NCBI RefSeq assembly: GCF_900188235.1
Contig: NZ_FZNT01000002.1
Span: 62,001-126,000, forward strand
Reading direction: 5' to 3'
Length of the DNA stretch: 64,000 nt
Source of the DNA: Lutibacter agarilyticus
GTDB lineage: Bacteria > Bacteroidota > Bacteroidia > Flavobacteriales > Flavobacteriaceae
Both the position numbers and the translations under genes were made by a program. Every line of letters starts with the position of its first letter. Position 1 is the first letter of the stretch. Under the pieces are notes generated by a model, which was not told where the DNA came from, made no database searches, and saw only the letters and a program-made list of their open reading frames with translations. Shown one piece after another: positions 26,054 to 35,154 of this stretch.

Positions 26054-29000
26054 CTAACCAACTATGTTAATTATCTTCCCTGGAACTACAATTACTTTTT
26101 TAGGTGTTCTACCTTGTAATTGTTCTATTGTTTTTTCGTGTGCCATTGCCGCAGCTTCAATTTCATCTTTACTTAAATCTAAAGATAACTCCATAGTAAA
26201 ACGCATTTTACCATTAAATGAAACAGGATATACTTTACTACTCTCCACCAAATATTTAGGCTCAAAAATTGGAAAATCAGCCGTTGAAACCGAAGTTTTA
26301 TGTCCTAATTTAGCCCACAATTCTTCAGCAATATGCGGTGCATACGGTTCAATAATTATAGCTAAAGGTTCTAAAATAGCTCGCTTGTTACATTTTAACG
26401 CTGTTAACTCGTTAACGGCAATCATAAATGTTGAAACCGAAGTATTGAAAGAGAAATATGCAATATCTTCTTCAACCTTTTTAATGGTTTTATGTAAGGT
26501 TTTAAACTCTTCTTTTGTTGGCTCATCATCTGAAACTGAAAATTCACCATCAACAACATATAATTTCCACAGTTTTTTTAAGAAACTATACACTCCTGAA
26601 ATACCTGAAGTTTTCCAAGGTTTAGATTGCTCTAAAGGGCCTAAAAACATCTCAAACAAACGTAAACTATCAGCGCCGTATTCTTCACAAATTTGATCAG
26701 GATTTACCACATTGTATTTAGATTTCGACATTTTCTCTACCTCTCTACCAACAATGTATTTTCCGTCTTCCAACACAAACTCAGCATCTTTATATTCTGC
26801 TCGCCAGTTTTTAAACGCTTCAATATCTAATTCATCAGAAGTGTTTACAAAAGCAACATCTGAATGAATTGGATGTACTTTTAAATCTCCAATTAATCCT
26901 TTGGAAACAAATTTATTTTCACCTTCTACTCTATAAACAAAAGCAGAAGTTCCTGTAATCATCCCTTGGTTGATTAACTTTTTAGCATATTCATCAACAG
27001 GTACAATACCTTTATCAAATAAGAATTTTTGCCAAAAACGTGAATACAATAAATGCCCCGTTGCGTGCTCGCTACCACCAATATACAAATCTACATCTTG
27101 CCAATATTCAACCGCTTCTTTACTTACAAATTCCTCTGTATTTGTAGGATCCATATAACGGTTAAAGTAAGAAGAACTTCCTGCCCAACCTGGCATGGTA
27201 TTTAGTTCTAACGGACACACAGTTTCATTATCTATTAAATCGTTGCTAACAATTGTATTGGTTTTAGTATCCCAAGCCCAAACAGTTGCATTTCCTAAAG
27301 GTGGTTTTCCATCTTCAGTAGGTAAATATTTTTCAACTTCTGGTAACACAATTGGCAAATACGCTTTGTCAATCATTTGTGGCAATCCGTTTTTATAATA
27401 CACAGGAAAAGGTTCTCCCCAATAACGTTGACGACTAAAAACAGCATCACGTAAACGGTAGTTTATTTTCCCGTAACCAATTCCTTTCTCTTCAATTTCA
27501 TAAATGATTCTTTTCATCGCTTTTTTATACGTTAAGCCATTTAAAAAATCAGAATTTGCTATTTTAACACCTTCTTTTGCAGAACAAGCTTCTTCAGAAA
27601 TATCAACACCTTCAAAAATGTTTGGTATTTCCAATCCGAAATGATTTGCAAATGCATAATCACGTTCATCTCCACAAGGAACCGCCATTACAGCACCTGT
27701 TCCGTAACCTGCCAACACATAATCTCCAATCCATATTTGTACTTTTTTACCCGTAAAAGGGTGCAAAGCATACGCACCTGTAAACACACCCGAAATGGTT
27801 TTAACATCGGCCATACGCTCTAATTCACTACGTTTTGCAGTTGCTTTCTGGTATGCTTCAACCGCATCTTTTTGTGCTGCAGTCGTAATTTTTGAAACTA
27901 GTTCGTGTTCTGGAGCTAAGGTCATAAAACTTACCCCGTAAATGGTATCAGGGCGTGTTGTGAAAACTGAAATTTCATATTCCGAACTATTTGCAGAAAT
28001 TGTTTCATTTTTCCTTTCAACCTTTGGTGGTACTGTTGGAAATTGCAAGGCATAATCTATATTAGACATTACAATATTTATGTTTTCTAAAACTTCTTCT
28101 TTAGAAAAACGCTTTACACTAAAACCTTCACTTTCAAAATATGCAGTTCTTACAGCTTCATCCTCTTTTCCTGAAAATTCAATAATTATTTTTTTAGTCA
28201 AGCATACAAAATCTACCAAAAAAGTACCAATGGTATATTTTGCTCTAAACTTCGATTTTGTTTTTTTCTTTCTTAATTCGTTCCATAACAACTCTTCTTC
28301 TTTAGTTGAAGTTGCACGTTTTTCTTTCAGCGCTTCAATTTCTTTTAATGAAAAACTTACTTTTTTACTTTCAGAAATAGCCTCTGACAACACTTTAAAA
28401 GAAACCATTGCACCTTCTGAACGACCAATCCAGTAGGTTTGCGAATCTTTCAACGGTTGTGGCCAATCAATTTTATCTAACCCGTCTAATAAACGTTGCG
28501 CGTACGCAGTAATTCGCATACTCCATTGCATCATTTTTTTACGAACCACAGGATGACCTCCACGTTCTGAAACACCATTTACAATTTCATCGTTTGCCAA
28601 TACGGTTCCTAAAGCAGGGCACCAATTTACCTCAGTTTCTGATAAAAAAGTCAAACGGTATTTTAACAATATATGTTGTTGCGCTTCTTCTGAAAAACCA
28701 TTCCATTCTTCCGCAGAAAAAACAGTAATTTCATCGTCACAAACAGCCTGCATCGTTGCATTTCCTTCTACTTCAAAAATTGAAATTAAGGTTGAAATAT
28801 CTTCAGCTTTATCGCTTGTTTTATTGTACCAAGAATTGAACAATTGAATAAAAATCCACTGTGTCCATTTATAATAACTAGGATCAGAAGTTCGCACTTC
28901 ACGAGACCAATCAAACGAAAAACCAATTTTATCCAATTGTTTTCTGTAAGTTTTAATATTGGAAGCCGTAGTAATTGCTGGGTGTTGCCCTGTTTGAATA

Positions 29001-29266
29001 GCATATTGCTCTGCAGGCAATCCAAAAGAATCGTACCCTTGTGGATGCATTACATTAAAACCTTTATGACGTTTGTAACGCGCATAAATATCAGAAGCAA
29101 TATAACCTAGCGGATGCCCAACATGTAGCCCGGCACCTGACGGGTAAGGAAACATATCTAACACAAAAAACTTTGGTTTATCTGATTTATTTTCGGCTTT
29201 AAACGTTTGGTTATCTGCCCAATATTGTTGCCATTTGGCTTCTATCTCTCTAAAATTATAATCCAT
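26054..29266 (-). CDS. leuS: Leucine--tRNA ligase with an embedded DUF559 domain
   Basis: LeuS charges tRNA-Leu and edits mischarged amino acids. From ATG 29266 the protein has 1070 residues, over 100 more than the about 930-950 I expect in this phylum. Motifs: HVGH (48-51), VNWCPALGTVLANDE (about 213-227), FTTRPDTIYG of the CP1 editing domain (about 435-444), and KMSKS in the C-terminal third. The excess is an insert at about residues 293-430, between the GRSEGA segment and the editing domain, containing a DUF559-like domain. A longer frame could start at a TTG at 29293, but that codon overlaps the -7 promoter box. Confidence 0.96.
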   Translation of the reverse strand: MDYNFREIEAKWQQYWADNQTFKAENKSDKPKFFVLDMFPYPSGAGLHVGHPLGYIASDIYARYKRHKGFNVMHPQGYDSFGLPAEQYAIQTGQHPAITTASNIKTYRKQLDKIGFSFDWSREVRTSDPSYYKWTQWIFIQLFNSWYNKTSDKAEDISTLISIFEVEGNATMQAVCDDEITVFSAEEWNGFSEEAQQHILLKYRLTFLSETEVNWCPALGTVLANDEIVNGVSERGGHPVVRKKMMQWSMRITAYAQRLLDGLDKIDWPQPLKDSQTYWIGRSEGAMVSFKVLSEAISESKKVSFSLKEIEALKEKRATSTKEEELLWNELRKKKTKSKFRAKYTIGTFLVDFVCLTKKIIIEFSGKEDEAVRTAYFESEGFSVKRFSKEEVLENINIVMSNIDYALQFPTVPPKVERKNETISANSSEYEISVFTTRPDTIYGVSFMTLAPEHELVSKITTAAQKDAVEAYQKATAKRSELERMADVKTISGVFTGAYALHPFTGKKVQIWIGDYVLAGYGTGAVMAVPCGDERDYAFANHFGLEIPNIFEGVDISEEACSAKEGVKIANSDFLNGLTYKKAMKRIIYEIEEKGIGYGKINYRLRDAVFSRQRYWGEPFPVYYKNGLPQMIDKAYLPIVLPEVEKYLPTEDGKPPLGNATVWAWDTKTNTIVSNDLIDNETVCPLELNTMPGWAGSSSYFNRYMDPTNTEEFVSKEAVEYWQDVDLYIGGSEHATGHLLYSRFWQKFLFDKGIVPVDEYAKKLINQGMITGTSAFVYRVEGENKFVSKGLIGDLKVHPIHSDVAFVNTSDELDIEAFKNWRAEYKDAEFVLEDGKYIVGREVEKMSKSKYNVVNPDQICEEYGADSLRLFEMFLGPLEQSKPWKTSGISGVYSFLKKLWKLYVVDGEFSVSDDEPTKEEFKTLHKTIKKVEEDIAYFSFNTSVSTFMIAVNELTALKCNKRAILEPLAIIIEPYAPHIAEELWAKLGHKTSVSTADFPIFEPKYLVESSKVYPVSFNGKMRFTMELSLDLSKDEIEAAAMAHEKTIEQLQGRTPKKVIVVPGKIINIVG
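27977..28390 (-). other. DUF559 (Vsr-like nuclease fold) insert inside leuS
   Basis: The core (28058-28297, about 80 residues) reads LLWNELRKKK, KFRAKYTIGTFLVDFVCL, KKIIIEFSG, then FESEGFSVKRFSKEEVL, the recognisable DUF559 order. The Asp of VDF and the Glu of IIEF are kept. The usual DG after the Glu is SG and the expected His is absent, so nuclease activity is doubtful. A lysine/glutamate-rich linker precedes it. The frame is open and continuous with LeuS on both sides. Confidence 0.8.
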
Positions 29267-29290
29267 GGTCGCTTTCAAATTTTGAAAGCG

Positions 29291-29298
29291 CAAAGTTA
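29291..29298 (-). promoter_or_regulatory. -7 box of leuS
   Basis: The minus strand reads TAACTTTG, 24 nt before the chosen ATG. It contains the alternative TTG start, which supports the shorter LeuS. No -33 box is clear. Confidence 0.55.
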
Positions 29299-29344
29299 CG
29301 GTTAATCTACAAAAGAATAAAGTCTAATTTTAAGTAATAACATT

Positions 29345-29382
29345 TCAAAAAAAAGGTCTATAAACCGAGATTTATAGACCTT
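29345..29382 (-). terminator. Terminator of the DUF2911 gene
   Basis: A perfect 12-bp stem AAGGTCTATAAA / TTTATAGACCTT (29353-29364, 29371-29382) has a 6-nt loop and is followed on the minus strand by a run of T. Confidence 0.87.
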
Positions 29383-29400
29383 AAATTGAAAAAGAACAAA

Positions 29401-29943
29401 TTATCCTTTTACAGGCACGGTAACAATAACATTTCCAAAACCTAAATACATAGTAGCATTAGTATCTTTTCCATCAAAAGCAATTGAAAAGGCTTCAACC
29501 AACTCGTTTGACTTTGATACAGTTCCCATTACTCTAACAACATCTTCGCTTTCATTGTAAAAATAAGATCCCCAAACATTTTCAGCAGTACTTAAAATAA
29601 CAGTCCATTCCTTTTCTCCTGGAATTGTAAATAATGTGTATTTACCCGCTTTTACAGCTTCACCACCAAAGGTTACATCTTTATAAAATGTAATTTCAAC
29701 AGCTTCATTTGCACCCGTTCTCCAAACCTTACCGCTTGGCGCCAATTCTTCAACAGTTCTTCCTTTTAACTGCGGTCGACTGTATATAACTTTCACCATT
29801 TTATTAGATTCCTTATAGCTTGCTGGGTATGCAGCTGCGTCCATTGGACTTTTATCTAATTTCGCGAATTTCTGAGCAGTTATCTCGTTAGAAAACATTA
29901 ATACGATTGCCAAAACAGCAACAAATAATACATTTTTTTTCAT
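29401..29943 (-). CDS. DUF2911 domain exported protein
   Basis: The 180-residue protein has a signal peptide (about 1-23, ending ITA-Q) and a DUF2911 domain: VIYSRPQLKGRTVEELAPSGKVWRTGANEA pattern near 50-80, then AGKYTLFTIPGEKEW and SYFYNESEDVVRV. This beta-rich family is common in Bacteroidota and has no established function. It is bounded by its own terminator and stands as a single gene. Confidence 0.9.
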   Translation of the reverse strand: MKKNVLFVAVLAIVLMFSNEITAQKFAKLDKSPMDAAAYPASYKESNKMVKVIYSRPQLKGRTVEELAPSGKVWRTGANEAVEITFYKDVTFGGEAVKAGKYTLFTIPGEKEWTVILSTAENVWGSYFYNESEDVVRVMGTVSKSNELVEAFSIAFDGKDTNATMYLGFGNVIVTVPVKG

Positions 29944-30133
29944 TTTAATAATTTGAGTTAATAGTTAAAAATTTTACGCTTTGTCTTGTAAAAGTAACTT
30001 TCCATACAAAAAACAGTATTAATTTTTTGTTAAAGCCAAAAACAGGTTGTTTTAAAGGGGTATTCTAGTTGCATTTCATTGTTCTAGATTGGTAATAATG
30101 CTTAATTTCGCCAATCAATAATTTTCAGTTTTT

Positions 30134-31033
30134 TTGAATAAAAACACATACAAAGCGCACTTAGCCTTATTAGGCGCAAATGTTATTTATGGTATGAACC
30201 ATATTATAGCAAAAGATGTAATGCCTGAAAAATTAGGTCCAACAGCCTTTATTTTTCTTAGAATTTTAGGTGCTAGCTTACTGTTTTGGACGATTAAAAG
30301 CTTTATTAAAGAAAAAATTGACAAAGAAGATTATTTTAGATTGATAGTTTGCGGTATTTTAGGAATTGCCATTAATCAGCTGTTATATTTTCACGGACTC
30401 AATTTAACTTCACCTATTGATGCTTCTATTATTTATACTTCTGTACCGGTTTTAGTATTAATTTTCAGTTATTTTTTATTGAAAGAACAAATAACTCGAA
30501 CCAAAATATTAGGCATTGCTATTGGTGGAACAGGCGCATTGTTACTTATTTTATATGGAAACAAAAATGAAGGAACAAGTACACTCTTAGGAAATGGATT
30601 GATTTTTTCAAATGCTATTTTTTATGCTTTTTACTTGGTGTATGTAAAACCATTAATGAAAAAATATCAACCTATAACAGTAATTAGTTGGGTATTTTTA
30701 ATTGGATTTCTATTTATGATTCCGTTTGGATTAAACAGTGTAATCAACACGAATTTTAGCGCATTTACACTAAATACCTATTTAATAATTGCTTTTGTAA
30801 TTATAGGAACCACATTTTTAACCTATTTATTTAACATTTATGCCCTCACCAAAGTACCTCCATCAGTTAATGGAAGTTATATTTATTTACAGCCTGTTGT
30901 TAGTTTTGTAATGGTGAGTATTTATGCTTTTGTTTTAGGTAAAAATGAATATGCACAAGACATAAATCTTACAAAAATTATTAGTTCTATACTGGTAATT
31001 GCAGGTGTTTATTTAATTAGCAAAAAAGAGTAA
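30134..31033 (+). CDS. EamA/DMT-family transporter
   Basis: The 299-residue protein has ten membrane helices in two EamA repeats, the first with NVIYGMNHIIAKD and PIDASIIYTSVPVL, the second with PPSVNGSYIYLQPV. DMT proteins export metabolites or amino acids; the substrate is not evident. The start is a TTG (30134-30136); no in-frame ATG exists before residue 19, and that Met (YGMNH) lies within the first helix, so a shorter start would cut it. It converges on panE. Confidence 0.88.
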   Translation: MNKNTYKAHLALLGANVIYGMNHIIAKDVMPEKLGPTAFIFLRILGASLLFWTIKSFIKEKIDKEDYFRLIVCGILGIAINQLLYFHGLNLTSPIDASIIYTSVPVLVLIFSYFLLKEQITRTKILGIAIGGTGALLLILYGNKNEGTSTLLGNGLIFSNAIFYAFYLVYVKPLMKKYQPITVISWVFLIGFLFMIPFGLNSVINTNFSAFTLNTYLIIAFVIIGTTFLTYLFNIYALTKVPPSVNGSYIYLQPVVSFVMVSIYAFVLGKNEYAQDINLTKIISSILVIAGVYLISKKE

Positions 31034-31034
31034 A

Positions 31035-31127
31035 TATTTAATTACGAATGCCAAATGACCGATTCAATAATTAAGAAATGGATTTATAATTAAAATTTCG
31101 TAATTTATAATTGCCAATTCTTAATTA
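31035..31127. repeat. Imperfect inverted repeats between EamA gene and panE
   Basis: TAATTAAGAAATGG (31068-31081) pairs with 31114-31127 in 13 of 14 positions. AATTACGAA-type half-sites occur further out. The panE stop codon lies inside the right arm. It may act as a weak terminator between the two converging genes; AT-rich slippage debris is the alternative. Confidence 0.45.
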
Positions 31128-32050
31128 CCCGCTCTTGCTTTATTTTCCTGCGGAAGTAAGGCGTAATAAATTAAATCGTTGGTTGGAGTTGGCACACCCA
31201 ACTCTTTTCCTAAACGCACAATTGTACCGTTTTGCGCTTCTAATTCTGAAGGTTTTCCTTCCATAATATCACGTTGTAACGATGCTGTTGTTTCATAAGG
31301 CAACGACTCAATAATTTCAAATTGCTTCGCTATTATATTTTCTGGTAAAGAAACTCCTTTAGCTTTTGCAATAGCATAAATTTCTTCAGCAGCTTTTAGC
31401 ATCATATTTTTAATATATGGCGAAGCTAACATTTCGCCATGCGTTGCTCTTGTTAAAGCACCCAACGCACTTACGGTAGTAATGTATAAATATTTTGTCC
31501 AAATTTCTTTTTGAATATCTTCGGCTAATTTATTGGTTATTTTAGCTTTATTTAATACTTTTTCTAATTGAAGTACTCTTGCTGTTTTTTCGTTATTTAG
31601 CTCTCCAAAAACAATGGTTGGTTCATAAGCAACGTGATTTATAACACCATAATCTTCAACAAAACTAACCACTTTACACAAACCTCCTAACACATGCTTT
31701 TTATCAATTACTGAGCTTAAAACTTCAGCATTTTCGCAACCATTTAGTAATGAAATAACCGTGGTATTTGCATTTAAAACGGGCTTAATAATTTCTGCAA
31801 CTTCTTTAACTTGCCACGTTTTTACACACACTAAAATTAAATCTATGTTTTCAACTTCTGCAATATTAGCAGTTGCATTTGCAGGGTTCACCAAATAATC
31901 TCCGTTTACACTTTTAAGCTGTAAGCCATTGTTTTTAATTGCTTCTAAATGTTTGCCACGTGCTATAAAAGTGACATTATTTCCTGCCTGAGCTAAACGT
32001 GCTCCAAAATATCCTCCAACTCCTCCTGTACCGTAAACTACTATATTCAT
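31121..32050 (-). CDS. panE: 2-dehydropantoate 2-reductase
   Basis: The 309-residue protein starts with a Rossmann motif YGTGGVGGYFGARLA (6-20) and contains the ketopantoate-reductase pattern VKTWQV (about 97), SLLNGCEN (about 121), and K-x-x-x-N-region KEIWTKYLYIT (about 185). It reduces ketopantoate to pantoate with NADPH in pantothenate/CoA synthesis. No other pan gene is nearby. Some family members reduce other 2-ketoacids. Confidence 0.9.
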   Translation of the reverse strand: MNIVVYGTGGVGGYFGARLAQAGNNVTFIARGKHLEAIKNNGLQLKSVNGDYLVNPANATANIAEVENIDLILVCVKTWQVKEVAEIIKPVLNANTTVISLLNGCENAEVLSSVIDKKHVLGGLCKVVSFVEDYGVINHVAYEPTIVFGELNNEKTARVLQLEKVLNKAKITNKLAEDIQKEIWTKYLYITTVSALGALTRATHGEMLASPYIKNMMLKAAEEIYAIAKAKGVSLPENIIAKQFEIIESLPYETTASLQRDIMEGKPSELEAQNGTIVRLGKELGVPTPTNDLIYYALLPQENKARAGN

Positions 32051-32083
32051 TTTTGAAATTTTAACTTCAAAAATAATGATTTA

Positions 32084-34399
32084 TTATAAAGACATAAGCT
32101 TTAAACCTAAAAAATAAGTTCTAGGCATGGATGGGCCATAAATATAATTACTATCTCGATTTTTACCTGAGTCAAAATCTGATTGATAGTCATCGAACAT
32201 ATTTTTAACACCACCATACAACTCGATTCCTGTTTTTAGCTTTTCAATATTAAACGTATAAGTGGATTTGAAACCTAATTCTGCGAAACTTTTAGACTTC
32301 ACAAATTCATCTGTTAATAGTTCTGGAGCTCCAGCTAAGTGCAAAACATCCATTTCTCCAGTATATAGAAAGTTAATTGCAGTATTAAACTTTTTTGAAA
32401 AAGTAAACGTCATGGTAGCATAACCATACGCTTCAGGGGTCCTTAAAAATTCATTTTTTGAAGGTAAATTTTCTGAGTAAACTACAGCTTCACTAAACTT
32501 ACTAGATTGTAACGTAAACCCTGTTTCTAATTGAACTTTTTTATTATAATTTGCTCGTAATTCTAAAGTAACCCCTTTTACAGTTGCTTCATCTCCGTTT
32601 CGTTTCTCATAAACTTCTCCAAATTCATCTTCTCCTAATGGATGCTGATAAAATGCATCGGTTAAATTGGTGTAAAAGCCTTCTAAAGTAAAACCTGCAA
32701 TAAAATTTTCTGAAGCTTTATCGTAATTAATAGATGTAGTTAAACTTTGAGATCTTTCTTCCTTTAAGTTATCTGCTAATCGGATTCTTGAAATTCCTCC
32801 ACCTGCAAAAGCAATGTGTAAATCAGCATCAAAAGCTTGTGGAGCTTTAAAACCAGTTCCATAAGTAAATCTTAACTGAGTTCTTTCTAAAGGTTTATAT
32901 AACAAAGAAACTCTTGGACTAAACACAAAGTAATTTAAAAAATTATGTTTATCTGCTCTTATTCCAGCTAGTATATTCCACTTTTCAGAAACTTCCCAAT
33001 CGCTTTGAGCAAACAACCCTAAATTAGTTGTTTTTTGATCTATTAAATAATTATAAGCTTCAATTTCATCATAAACTTTATCTTCTACAAATTCAGTTCC
33101 AATAGATATTGTATTAAAGCCATTCAAAAAACTTAAGAACTTATGGTTGAATTGCATTCCTCCTTGATACGTTTTCACATCTGAAATTCCATACGGAGGG
33201 TTTTCTAAATGGTTTTGAATTTCATTTTCTTCATCTGGAAATATACCTGTATAATGATCTCTATTTGTTTTTTGAGCTGAAAAATAAGTTATTAATGAAG
33301 TATTATCGTTATTAAAGTTAATTTGATAATCTAAAGTTCCCATTAAAACATGATGTGTTCTTTCTTCAGATTGTTGTGTTAAAAAAGCTGGTTTATTAAC
33401 CATTTCGCCTCCATATCTATACTCGTTTAAATAACCAAAACTCATTTCAATTTTTTGATTATAAGAAGGCATAAAAAATGAATTTATGCCAAATGATGTA
33501 TTTTTTAGTTTTGGTAATTCTGAAAAATTATCATCATTCGCATCATACATTGTTCTATTTCTATGATTCAAAAACACAGACAACCCAGCATTTTCACTCA
33601 TATTTACAACCGTAGTATTTGCGTTTAATATATTTTCAAAAGCAGCATTTTTAATACTTTGATGCGTATAACTTACTTCAAAACTATCATTTTTAGGTGT
33701 TTTTGTAATTACATTCACAGTACCTCCTATTGCTCCAGAACCATACAAAGCAGAACCACCACCACGAACAACTTCAACCCTATCTATCATATTTGCAGGT
33801 ATTTGCTCTAAACCATACAACCCTGTAAGTGGACTAAAAATTGGCCGACCATTAATTAATATTTGGGAATAACCACCTGCAAGTCCATTCATTCTTAATT
33901 GTGTGTAATTACATGTTTGGCAATCGGTCTCTACCCGTAAACCAGTTTGAAAACGCAAACCTTCAGATAAACTACAAGCCTGTACATCATTTAGTAATTT
34001 ACTATCAATCACATTTACAATTACTGGTGAATTGGTTTGTTTTTTAAATGTTCTTGTTCCTGTAACAACAACCTGTTCTAATCCAAACAAATCTTCTTCT
34101 AACTCAAAGTTTAAAATTTTTGTTTCATTTATATTAATTGAAACCTTAAGCTCCCTTGATTTGAACCCAATAGCGCTTGCTACAACTATAAAATTTCCTT
34201 TAGGAACAGTAAATTTAAATTCCCCATTCATATCTGCTGAAGACCCTATTGTTGAATTTTTTATATAAACTGTTGCTCCTGGTATTGGATTATCACCTCC
34301 AGACACAATACCTTTAATAATTGACCCGCCATTAGTGTTTTTTTTTGCAAATACCGCTATACAAAATAGCAATATTACTATATTAATAGATGTTTTCAA
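32084..34399 (-). CDS. TonB-dependent outer-membrane receptor, probably for a metal or metal chelate
   Basis: The 771-residue protein has a signal peptide (1-18), a carboxypeptidase-regulatory-like domain (about 28-105, IKGIVSGGDNPIPGATVYI), a plug domain (VVVTGTRTFKKQTNSPVIVNVID, QILINGRPIFSP, VEVVRGGGSALYGSGAIGGTVNVITK) and a 22-strand barrel ending in LGLKLMSL. A DCQTCNYTQLRMNG segment in the plug has two cysteines that could form a disulfide or touch metal. It diverges from a DtxR/MntR-type regulator with a shared operator-like palindrome, so metal-dependent repression and metal uptake are inferred. Confidence 0.9.
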   Translation of the reverse strand: MKTSINIVILLFCIAVFAKKNTNGGSIIKGIVSGGDNPIPGATVYIKNSTIGSSADMNGEFKFTVPKGNFIVVASAIGFKSRELKVSININETKILNFELEEDLFGLEQVVVTGTRTFKKQTNSPVIVNVIDSKLLNDVQACSLSEGLRFQTGLRVETDCQTCNYTQLRMNGLAGGYSQILINGRPIFSPLTGLYGLEQIPANMIDRVEVVRGGGSALYGSGAIGGTVNVITKTPKNDSFEVSYTHQSIKNAAFENILNANTTVVNMSENAGLSVFLNHRNRTMYDANDDNFSELPKLKNTSFGINSFFMPSYNQKIEMSFGYLNEYRYGGEMVNKPAFLTQQSEERTHHVLMGTLDYQINFNNDNTSLITYFSAQKTNRDHYTGIFPDEENEIQNHLENPPYGISDVKTYQGGMQFNHKFLSFLNGFNTISIGTEFVEDKVYDEIEAYNYLIDQKTTNLGLFAQSDWEVSEKWNILAGIRADKHNFLNYFVFSPRVSLLYKPLERTQLRFTYGTGFKAPQAFDADLHIAFAGGGISRIRLADNLKEERSQSLTTSINYDKASENFIAGFTLEGFYTNLTDAFYQHPLGEDEFGEVYEKRNGDEATVKGVTLELRANYNKKVQLETGFTLQSSKFSEAVVYSENLPSKNEFLRTPEAYGYATMTFTFSKKFNTAINFLYTGEMDVLHLAGAPELLTDEFVKSKSFAELGFKSTYTFNIEKLKTGIELYGGVKNMFDDYQSDFDSGKNRDSNYIYGPSMPRTYFLGLKLMSL

Positions 34400-34416
34400 T
34401 GTTTTTAATTTTTTGG

Positions 34417-34424
34417 CAAATCTA
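34417..34424 (-). promoter_or_regulatory. -7 box of the TonB receptor gene
   Basis: The minus strand reads TAGATTTG, 17 nt before the ATG. The -33 region overlaps the palindrome at 34433-34448. Confidence 0.6.
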
Positions 34425-34432
34425 TAATTATT

Positions 34433-34448
34433 TTTAGACTTGTCTAAA
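34433..34448. promoter_or_regulatory. Candidate DtxR/MntR-type operator between divergent promoters
   Basis: TTTAGACTTGTCTAAA is a perfect inverted repeat of 7-bp arms with a 2-bp centre. It covers the -33 region of the TonB receptor promoter and lies just upstream of the regulator promoter, so one bound dimer could control both. Binding by the adjacent DtxR-like protein is inference. Confidence 0.6.
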
Positions 34449-34473
34449 TATTTATTTATATTATTAAAAAATG

Positions 34474-34481
34474 TATATTTG
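34474..34481 (+). promoter_or_regulatory. -7 box of the DtxR-like regulator gene
   Basis: TATATTTG ends 6 nt before the chosen ATG at 34488, so the transcript should be leaderless or nearly so. It excludes the upstream in-frame start at 34440. Confidence 0.65.
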
Positions 34482-34487
34482 CATTTA

Positions 34488-35153
34488 ATGGAATTAAAAT
34501 TATCACAAACCGAAGAAAACTACATAAAAGCAATCTACAGTATTGAGGTACATACTGGTAAAAGTGTTAGCACTAATAAGATTGCCGAGAAACTAAAAAC
34601 CAAAGCTTCTTCAGTATCTGATATGATTAAAAAATTATCAGATAAAAAATTAGTTTATTACAAAAAATATCAAGGAACTAAATTAACTTCTGAAGGAAAA
34701 TCAATTGCTGTAAAAATTGTACGTAAACATAGAATTTGGGAAGTTTTTTTAGTAAATAACCTAGATTATACCTGGGATGAAGTACACGATTTAGCTGAAC
34801 AACTTGAGCATATAAAGTCTAATACTCTAATTAACAAGTTAGAAGCTTATTTAAATTTCCCTACACACGACCCACACGGAGATCCAATTCCAGATAAAGA
34901 TGGAAATATTGAGCACCACAAAAACATTATGCTATCATCAGCTAAAGTTGGAGAGAATTGCACTGTTATTGGCGTAAAAGATTCATCTTCTTCATTTTTA
35001 AAGTTTTTGGACAATACCAAAATTAAGCTAGGATCTCAATTAAAAATAATTTCAATTGAAGAGTTTGACAATTCTATGATTATAGAAAATAACAACTCTC
35101 AGAAATCAATATCTCATCAAATTTCAAAAAATTTATTTGTAAAAAAATTATAA
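34488..35153 (+). CDS. DtxR/MntR-family metal-dependent transcriptional repressor
   Basis: The 221-residue protein has the family winged helix (LSQTEENYIKAIYSI, then KASSVSDMIKKLSDKKLV), the dimerisation/metal-binding region with HRIWEVFLV, DLAEQLEHI and the HDPHGDPIPD motif, and a C-terminal FeoA/SH3-like domain (about 145-220). Fe(II) or Mn(II) should drive DNA binding. I chose ATG 34488 (MELKLSQTEEN) because the earlier in-frame start at 34440 precedes the promoter box. A ZIP transporter gene follows after 1 nt, and a TonB receptor and feoAB are close, all plausible targets. Confidence 0.9.
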   Translation: MELKLSQTEENYIKAIYSIEVHTGKSVSTNKIAEKLKTKASSVSDMIKKLSDKKLVYYKKYQGTKLTSEGKSIAVKIVRKHRIWEVFLVNNLDYTWDEVHDLAEQLEHIKSNTLINKLEAYLNFPTHDPHGDPIPDKDGNIEHHKNIMLSSAKVGENCTVIGVKDSSSSFLKFLDNTKIKLGSQLKIISIEEFDNSMIIENNNSQKSISHQISKNLFVKKL

Positions 35154-35154
35154 A

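Noticed and set aside
26064-26696. 210-codon plus-strand frame opposite leuS
   Set aside because: Antisense shadow of a certain leuS frame, Ser/Ile/Leu-rich and without motifs.
27977-28390. Intein in LeuS
   Set aside because: No splicing-block motifs (Cys/Ser at the start, His-Asn at the end) border the insert. It fits DUF559 instead.
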